Shown: positions 57,118 to 64,000 of the stretch, in pieces
Numbering within the stretch: the stretch's first letter is position 1
How the letters are laid out: each line of letters starts with the position of its first letter
Assembly (NCBI GenBank): GCA_036172665.1
Contig: CM069876.1
Span: forward strand, 558,001 to 622,000
DNA: 64,000 nt
Origin: Prosopocoilus inquinatus
Taxonomy: Eukaryota > Arthropoda > Insecta > Coleoptera > Lucanidae
Direction of reading: 5' to 3'
The notes under the pieces: generated by a model
The model's database searches: none
What the model was told of the DNA's origin: nothing
Seen by the model: only the letters and a program-made list of their open reading frames with translations
Made by a program: the position numbers and the translations under genes

Positions 57118-57378
57118 ATACGTTACATTCTGTAGAAGTGTTATATGATAGACAAGTGTTGCAGCTCATTACTATTGTGTTTGCAATTATCGTGTAAAGC
57201 GACAGTTTGTAATTAAAGTGTTCTGAAATTTAACGACTATAATTTGTGAACCCCCAAATTCGTAACAATATGATTAAGTTGATGGCTTAAAATTTATTTC
57301 ATTTAATCAAGGCAGCAGAATGATTATGACACGTTTTCAACATTTATAAAATTTTTGCTTAATTTATGATTTGCTTTA
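57118..57378. other. no gene seen
   Basis: Short spacer between two transposon nests. Confidence 0.4.
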
Positions 57379-58125
57379 TACCGGGTGCGAGATATGTAAA
57401 AAAAAAAACCCTCAAGGCATAACTTTGTTATTTATTCATTCATTTGAATAGGGACCGTGTGACACCATGCAAGATTTAATGCACGAATTATAGTTATTTC
57501 TGTGTCAAAACTAAATAAATATCTTTATTTATTTTTTGTAAAAGAAATAATGTTAAATCTTTAGCGTGTTTGCCAGTTTAATAGAAGAAGATGCGCATGC
57601 ATAAATAGGTACTCATGTACTTTAGGTGCAAAATTTAATGTCATTTCTTGTAACTGTTTTAAGAATATTTAGGACTGTTACTAAAAACTGTAATATCTAT
57701 AGTCGGAAGCAAAAGAAGTAGACAAACTACAGTTTCTTGTATTCATTCTTTCTGAAAATGGTAGTGATTAAAGACGACTTCACAGATAACATTTGAAAAA
57801 TTTTAAAGCTTTCAAAATTAACAAGTTTAATACTTTGGTAAAATCTATGAATTCGTCTTTAATCTATGGCATTTTGAGAAAGAATAATTACAAGAAACTG
57901 TATTTTGTCTACTTTTTTTTGCTTTTCTGTATACTAAATTTTCTCAAATCTTACAACAAATTTGATAATTTTTTTCATGATCCAGTTTAAGACCATACAC
58001 GATTTGATATAAAATTTTATAAAATCTTGCACAAATTGAAAGAGAGACAAGTTAAATTGTAACAGATCTTGCAAGGTGTCACACGGTCCACGGGCCTAAG
58101 CGAAAAATCTTATAAAATAGTTACA

Positions 58126-59704
58126 TACAGGTGTCCCACTTAAGGTAGATTCTTTCATACCTCTCTAGTTATTAATTTTACGAAAAAATGTTTTAAATGA
58201 AAGTCTCACAGGATCATGCGGAGCATATTTTAAAATTAGTTTGACGTGTACAGAGTGTTCCGTTTAGCCTGGGCGTTAGGTAACTTCGTTATTTTAATTG
58301 GAACACTATATATTTTTACATTTTCGGGTTCTAGACTGAATTTTAATGTGACTTTGTGTACCATAAATACGGTCTAATCTATACCGTTTTCGCATTATTC
58401 AAATTTTTAAAAAAATTATCGCTCTTGCAGTACTTCAAACAAAAGCAGATATCTGCCCAACAAATGATGTTAGAGACTTAGAGTGGTTTATTGCAAAAGT
58501 TTTGCCTTGAAACGCTTTTTCAGTTACGCCGTCCAGAAAAATTCTAGCAACATAAATTCTTACAAAAAATTAATAAACTTGAGAATATTCAAACTACAAT
58601 AACTATTTTTTTTAATGGAATGCAATATAACTTTTACCATTATTAGATGCGCCATTTAATTCTCTTTTCAGAGATATAGGGTTGTCGATAACTGTCGTTA
58701 AAAGTTTTTTCAGTATTAATTTTTTTTTAATGATTTTTAAGAATATACGAAACATTGAGACATTTATGTTAATTGCTATGGCTACAGAGCAAACAAATTG
58801 TTTGTTTATCTTTCCCTAAAATTATTAAGTACCACGCGACTTCAAAAAGTTAGGATTAATCTTTAAGAAGGTCTCTTTCATAAGAAGGCATGATAGGTAC
58901 GGATTTTGCTCTTGTTATGAATATCCAAGCTAATAAACCCTAAAAAGAAACTTCTATTGCTGTGGAGAGATGCATTTAAACTGGTTGAATATCGCATAAT
59001 ACTTAATAATCTTAGGGTAAGATAAACAATTTGTTTGTTCTCTAACCACAGAAACTAACAAATGTCTCCATATTCCGTGTATTTTTAAAAATCGTAAAGA
59101 AAAATCTAAATACTAAAAAAAAACTATTAACGGCAGATACCGACAACCCTATATCATTGAAAAGAGGATTAAATGGCACATCTAATAATGGTAAAAGTTA
59201 TATGGCATTCAATTAAAAAAATTAGTTATCGTAGTTTGAATATTCTCAAGTTTTTAATTTTTTTTGTAAGAATTTATGTTGCTGGGATTCTTTTCTTGAC
59301 AGTATAGCTAAGAGAGCGTTTTAAGATGAAACTGTTGCAAGAAACCATAAGTCTCTAACGTCATTTGTTCGGAAGATATTTGTATTTGTTTGAGGTACTG
59401 CAAGAGCGATATATTTTTTTTAAGTTGAATAACGCGAAAACGGTTTATATTAGACCCTATGTGTGGTACACAAAGTCACATTAAAATTCAGTCCAGAATT
59501 CGAAAATGTAAAAATATATAGGGTGTTCCAGTTAAAATAACGAAGTGACCTAACGCCCAGCCAAAATGGAATACACTGTACACTTCAAACTAATTTTAAA
59601 ATATGCTTCACATGATCCTGTGAAACTTTCATGGAAAAGTTTGTTTCGTAAAAATAATAACTAGAGAGGTATGAAAGAATTCGCCTTAAGTGGGACACCT
59701 GTAC
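58126..59704. mobile_element. long foldback element, arms about 700 bp
   Basis: The termini read TACAGGTGTCCCACTTAAGG from both sides. The arms can be followed through AGTGTTCCGTTTAGCCTGGG, TGTGACTTTGTGTACCA and AATGGTAAAAGTTATAT to about 58825 and 59010, leaving a spacer of about 180 bp. No transposase. Confidence 0.8.
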
Positions 59705-59966
59705 ATACTAACCTCTGTCGCAAAAGTCTAATATTAATAATTTAAACGGCTGCGTGCAGTGAATTGTACTTCGAATTTTAATAGAAAAATTATCATTATT
59801 ATTATTATTTGATAAACGTGACTTCAAATCTCAAAATTTAAACTTGACGTCATTAGAGTTACTTCTTGGGGGCCGGTGTGTTTGAGGCTGCCGGTGTCTT
59901 GGAGGCCAATTTTTGAATTTCCAACAAAAAAGCAGTTAGTATTAAAAAAAAAATACCTAGATACTA

Positions 59967-60404
59967 CAGTACACGCCCGGTTATCCGGAATCGTGTTATC
60001 CGTAGCGCCGGATTATCCGAGACGACATTGAGAATCATTTTCACCGTATTATCCGAAACAGATTTCAACTGGCCTCCCAATTATCCGAAAATGTACTTGT
60101 GTACAACATATTTCTTGCCTAAAAGTATAAATAAAACTTTTCTTTCGATCACGCAGACGTACACTCAATAGGTCGCAAGTATAGACTTGATTGAAAGATA
60201 TTGCGACCAGAAATAGGGCAATTTGTTGCAATAAACCACCGTTAATTTGTTTTTCAAACAAAAAAAAAAAAAACGGTACCAGTCTATTTATTTCAATTAT
60301 TTAGTACGTACCTAAGTAAAATAATTAACCTCCGTTTTAACCGAATTTTCAGTTATCCGAAAAGGCGTAAGTCCACAGTACTTCGGATCACCGGGCGTCT
60401 ACTG
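59967..60404. mobile_element. pogo/Tigger-like MITE with TA duplication
   Basis: Starts CAGTACACGCCCGGTTATCC and ends GGATCACCGGGCGTCTACTG, with TA on each side. GTTATCCG/ATTATCCG words repeat near both ends, as in pogo-like termini. 438 bp, no transposase. The superfamily call rests on the terminus and the TA site. Confidence 0.65.
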
Positions 60405-60465
60405 TATTTTTCAAAATCCACCGAAAGTCAATTTACGATGTAACAAAAGAAGGTGTCAATTAAAT

Positions 60466-60577
60466 CCGATTTTTTCACCTCCTGATAAATGTAATATCCT
60501 AGGAAATCATTATCGACACAATGGTTTCCAGAGATATAATCTGTCTGATAAATTTATCAGGAGGTGAAGAAATCGGG
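60466..60577. repeat. hairpin, about 112 bp
   Basis: CCGATTTTTTCACCTCCTGA (then TAAAT) is inverted as ATTTATCAGGAGGTGAAGAA (then ATCGG), with a spacer of about 60 bases. Confidence 0.65.
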
Positions 60578-60696
60578 CCTTAGTTATGCATTAATTTATG
60601 GAGCTATTTTAGATGATTTTTTGCTTGGTATTCAAATCGGACTATAAATAACAAAGTTATGCCTTGAGACGTTTTTTTTTTATCTCGCACCCGGTA

Positions 60697-61483
60697 CCTA
60701 TATCAGAAGATAATAATTGAATTATTACAATAAAGATTTTAAACACAAGTCCGGTGACGTGAGCAAAAATTTTTCAAATTCTCCCCATTTTTCCCAAATT
60801 TTATTATTTTTATTTTGAAACATTTATTTCCAAAAATGGGAAAGTTTATATTTGTTAAATTTATACGAAACTCAAAGTTTGACAAGGCGAAACTAATTTA
60901 ATTAAAAATTAATCTGTACTTACTTTTATGAAATCACTGGTTTTGTAATACAACGCGATTGTTGTTTCTTGCGATTTTGTACAATTTTCACCCACATAAA
61001 CGCACCTGAGTATTTTTCTTGACGCTTACGCATTAATTGATAAGTACTTGACACCGACGGTTCTCACACTGACTTAAGTCCGTGGTACCAATAGAAAAAA
61101 ATCGCTATCTAATCGGTTTATAGAATACAATGATAATGATTTTTCCACCTTTGAACATGTTTTTGTTTACGTAATGCCGATTTATTTAGCGCGTTTTCTG
61201 AATCATGTATATGCGCGTCTTCCCTTCTAGATTTTTTTGTAGTAAACAATTACACATTTCGCGTTACTGAAATTATTGCGAATATGCCAATTCTTTTTTT
61301 ATTAATTAATTTGCAGCGCCAGCTCATAAACGTAGTGCTTTGTTTGCTGTCGCTTGCCTGCTGATAAAATAATTAATTATATTAATATTTTTATTGAAGT
61401 ATTTCCGTTTCATAAATAACGTTAGGGATGAGATTAACAAGCGAATTTTCGAAATTTTCTTGAAATACAATTAAACTACCAAC
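60697..61483. other. no gene seen
   Basis: A+T-rich spacer with nothing recognised. Confidence 0.4.
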
Positions 61484-62511
61484 TGAAGGGGTCAGTGCAA
61501 GAAGTAGCTAAGTCACACTTTTATGTTTTCGAGGTATTGTGAACTGAATATATTAATATACTCCCACATTTTTATTTATTGCTCCAGGCATTTGATTTTT
61601 TTTTACACACAAAGACACATTGGTGTACAATAAAAAGCCAAAGTTCAAATTTAGAAAATTACTTAGGCCCTGAAAAATAATACAAAATTGTTTTGGACTT
61701 AGCCACTTTTTGCACTGAATTTCGGTGATGTCGATCATTTACAATAGATAGAAACATTTCAACGAAGAATATTATTTTTATTTTGTTTACAAAAGTAACG
61801 TATGATTTCTTAAATCTCAAACTCATGTTTTAACTTAGAACAGGTATATCAGTGCGTCGAAATTTCATCCACTTTTTGTGCAAAACTAAAGTAATATTCC
61901 GTGATGTAAGCTTTGTGTTTGTTTAAAAACCATTTTGTAAAAGTATAAATTAAAAATTAGTTATATTAAACTAGTGGTATAATATTTGAGTTAAGAAATG
62001 ATATGCGCTATCAAGTTAACAACAATATCTGTATTTAGCTAAGACATGAAATTTATTCCTAGCCATCTGAGAACTGGATCTTATATTATAAACAATTAAA
62101 AAATAGAGCACACGCTATAACAATTTTAATTTTAACAAAATGAAGGTACGGTGGCGGACATTAAATCCGGACAAGAATTTAATATATGTAAGTAATAGGA
62201 CGCGTATTTTGACAAATTTGATAAATCAGGATAACAGAATTTGATATTGAAACAACTTCTCATGCGACAGTCGCATCAAGAATTAGTTATTTCCGGGAAT
62301 TAATGGCATTTCTTGCTACATAGCAACTTCTTGTACTGAATTGGGATTCGACTGAAATTGTTGCTGTTGCTGTTTGGTAAATTTATCGACTTCTTGGAGT
62401 TTATCAGAGTTTACCAGACGATAGTACATGTAAATTAATGTACTTGACATTGGTTATCTCAAAAATGCAACATATAGACTATATGGGCTACTTTTTGCAC
62501 CGACCCCTTCA
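61484..62511. mobile_element. TIR element, about 1.0 kb
   Basis: The left end GAAGGGGTCAGTGCAAGAAG, and on the minus strand the right end GAAGGGGTCGGTGCAAAAAG, are both followed by TAGC. A partial internal copy of the end (GCCACTTTTTGCACTG) is near 61697. No coding frame was recognised. Confidence 0.6.
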
Positions 62512-63632
62512 ATTACACTTTTATACCGAAAAAATAAAGTATAAAAATATTGTTACGACTTCGGAGTCCGTAAATAATAATAATAATCATCGATTGATTT
62601 GAAAAAGTTTAATTAAACACTCGCTTAACACAATACAAACTACACGAACTAATCTACAACTAAAAAACCTAACGCTCCATTTAAAAAAGTTGAAAACAAT
62701 TGAAAATCTTGAAAACCTGATTGTCATTTTTAAAAATTCGTCGTTGCCGTTGATTCGATTTGACTCAATTAATTTCATAGAATTTTTATTTTTGAGTCAT
62801 CTTACCGATCGTCTTTTGTTTTTTTTTGTTCCTCATTTGACCTTATTTAATTCAATTTTTAATAAAATCGGTTGATCGACTTCTGTTTTTTTGTTCGATG
62901 TCCTTTGATTTGTATTTTTTTTTTAATTCTCAGTCAACAATTTAATATCTTTTGTTTTTGTTTTCTCTTTTATTTGGTTCATTTGACACAATTTTATTTT
63001 TTTAATTATATCATTGATCGTCCTTTCTTATTGTCTTTACTCGTCGAACTCGTCGATTGATTGTCATTTCTTTTCTCTTTGATTTGATTTTTAACTGATC
63101 GTCGTTTTCTTTAATAATCGATGAAATTTTTGGTTTCGTTAGTTTTTAGATCAATGTGACTTACTGTTAGCTTTACACTGTTTTTGTTTTGTTCGATTTG
63201 ATTATATTTTATTTTATATTTTAATAATCAGGTGATCACTTCGATTAATGTCCTATTTTTTTTTAAATAAACTTCTGATAGGCCTCTACTGGAGAAGAAT
63301 TCATAATTTCTACCACCTAAAAGACCCCTAGAGGTTCATCGACCCCTCCCGACCTCTGTAGGTTCATCGACCTCGTTTGGAACCCCTGGTCTCTATTTTT
63401 ACAAACATGTATGTGATTATTATCTTTTTATCTTTTACAGGTAATTCAATAATTTTTCTTAGTAATACAGATGAAATGAAGAAAGGAGATTACCCCCACT
63501 GTAGCACGTACCAATCTTGGTATTTTCTAAGAGTAAAATGCGCTGTGCTAATTTTTTGTACGTCTTTTATTTTATTATTTCTGAAATCAAGAAGAATTGG
63601 AAAGTTGTCTAAACACTTACAATTTTCTTTAC
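62512..63632. other. T-rich stretch, no gene seen
   Basis: 62740-63260 is T-rich with recurring GATCGTC and CTTTTGTTTTT words, similar in style to 38500-39740. A frame at 63377-63646 (plus) has hydrophobic segments but no motif; it is not called. Confidence 0.4.
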
Positions 63633-63808
63633 TTCTACCGCCTTAAGTGTAGGCAACTATACGGCCTGCTGAGCTCATTGGTTTGCCTTTACTTAGGCTT
63701 TTCGTTGAAAAATTTATGAATTTCTACCGCCTTAAGTGTAGGCAACCATATGTCCTCCTGAGTTCGTTGGTTTGCCTTTACTTAGGCTTTTCCTTGAGAA
63801 CAATTTAT
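63633..63808. repeat. 89-bp tandem duplication, each unit a hairpin
   Basis: The unit beginning TTCTACCGCCTTAAGTGTAG at 63633 recurs at 63722. Each contains CCTTAAGTGTAGGCAA and, about 25 bases on, TTGCCTTTACTTAGG, which can pair. Confidence 0.75.
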
Positions 63809-64000
63809 TTTTATACGAGCTGCCACGTTATTAAAATAATAATAATTTTATGATTTTTAAAGGTTATTATAATTATTTGAACGCATAAAATTTAGGAATG
63901 TTTACTAATTACAGTCAATTGTGAAAGGGTCAGTTTTTTGACTGAAAGTCAAGGAAACATCGGAAAGTCAGGGATTGTTTTAAAGGAATTAAAATGGGGA

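Larger units (their letters stand above)
57379..60696. mobile_element. outer TIR pair enclosing a nest of other elements
   Basis: The left end TACCGGGTGCGAGATA and the right end on the minus strand match, followed inward by CTCAAGGCATAACTTTGTTA on both sides (arms about 60 bp). Inside are an inverted repeat 57451-58090 (GACCGTGTGACACC), the foldback 58126-59704, the pogo-like MITE 59967-60404 and a hairpin 60466-60577. Whether the outer pair is one ancient element or two ends of relatives is not settled. Confidence 0.5.

Noticed and set aside
63377..63646. Open frame of 89 codons with hydrophobic segments
   Set aside because: T-rich composition alone explains the hydrophobic residues; no start context, motif or splice support.

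Overview
The window is A+T-rich, intron-containing eukaryotic DNA, almost certainly from an insect. The evidence is GT-AG introns around a membrane adenylyl cyclase with ACX-like sequence, a mariner transposase, (TTA)n-tailed non-LTR retrotransposons, a Penelope-like element and many TIR/foldback elements. The species cannot be fixed; a beetle is a guess. There is no operon, CRISPR array or recognisable tRNA/rRNA gene.

One host gene is clear: a class III adenylyl cyclase on the minus strand. Eight coding exons join in frame (44601-44744, 6573-6719, 5871-6329, 3965-4114, 3794-3912, 3457-3741, 3248-3397, 1317-1434) into 524 codons. They cover the cytosolic N-terminus, six membrane segments and the whole C1a catalytic half. 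The second membrane bundle and C2 must lie to the left of the window. The first coding exon is 37.9 kb from the second, so everything from 6720 to 44600 is intron 1.

That intron is packed with mobile DNA: a 142-bp Penelope mini-insertion with a 12-bp target duplication (7759-7900), a Harbinger-like TIR pair with TAA flanks (9044-11488), a (TTA)n-tailed LINE with two ORFs (13.1-17.1 kb), a Ty3/gypsy relic (18.3-19.6 kb) beside a mariner with one stop (19.6-20.85 kb), a second LINE (25.2-27.3 kb), long foldback elements (28.7-29.4 and 30.6-32.3 kb), hAT remnants (32.4-33.9 kb) running into a 12-bp minisatellite, and a 179-bp satellite with four-monomer higher-order structure lying inside a TIR element (40.28-42.89 kb). 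A dispersed palindromic family sharing a short open frame recurs at 10.4, 23.3-23.9, 36.2, 43.4-43.7, 44.2 and 48.9 kb.

Upstream of the cyclase start (45-64 kb) no host gene was recognised. This part holds a third LINE (46.1-47.8 kb, minus), small foldback repeats, a 156-bp relative of the satellite-bearing TIR element (53055-53210), a head-to-head palindromic Penelope-like insertion with an 11-bp target duplication (53391-55880), a Harbinger derivative nested in another TIR element (56083-57117), and a nest of TIR, foldback and pogo-like elements (57.4-60.7 kb).

The genes do not form a pathway. The picture is one host gene whose first intron and upstream region have been expanded by transposons, with several stages of satellite and palindrome formation visible.
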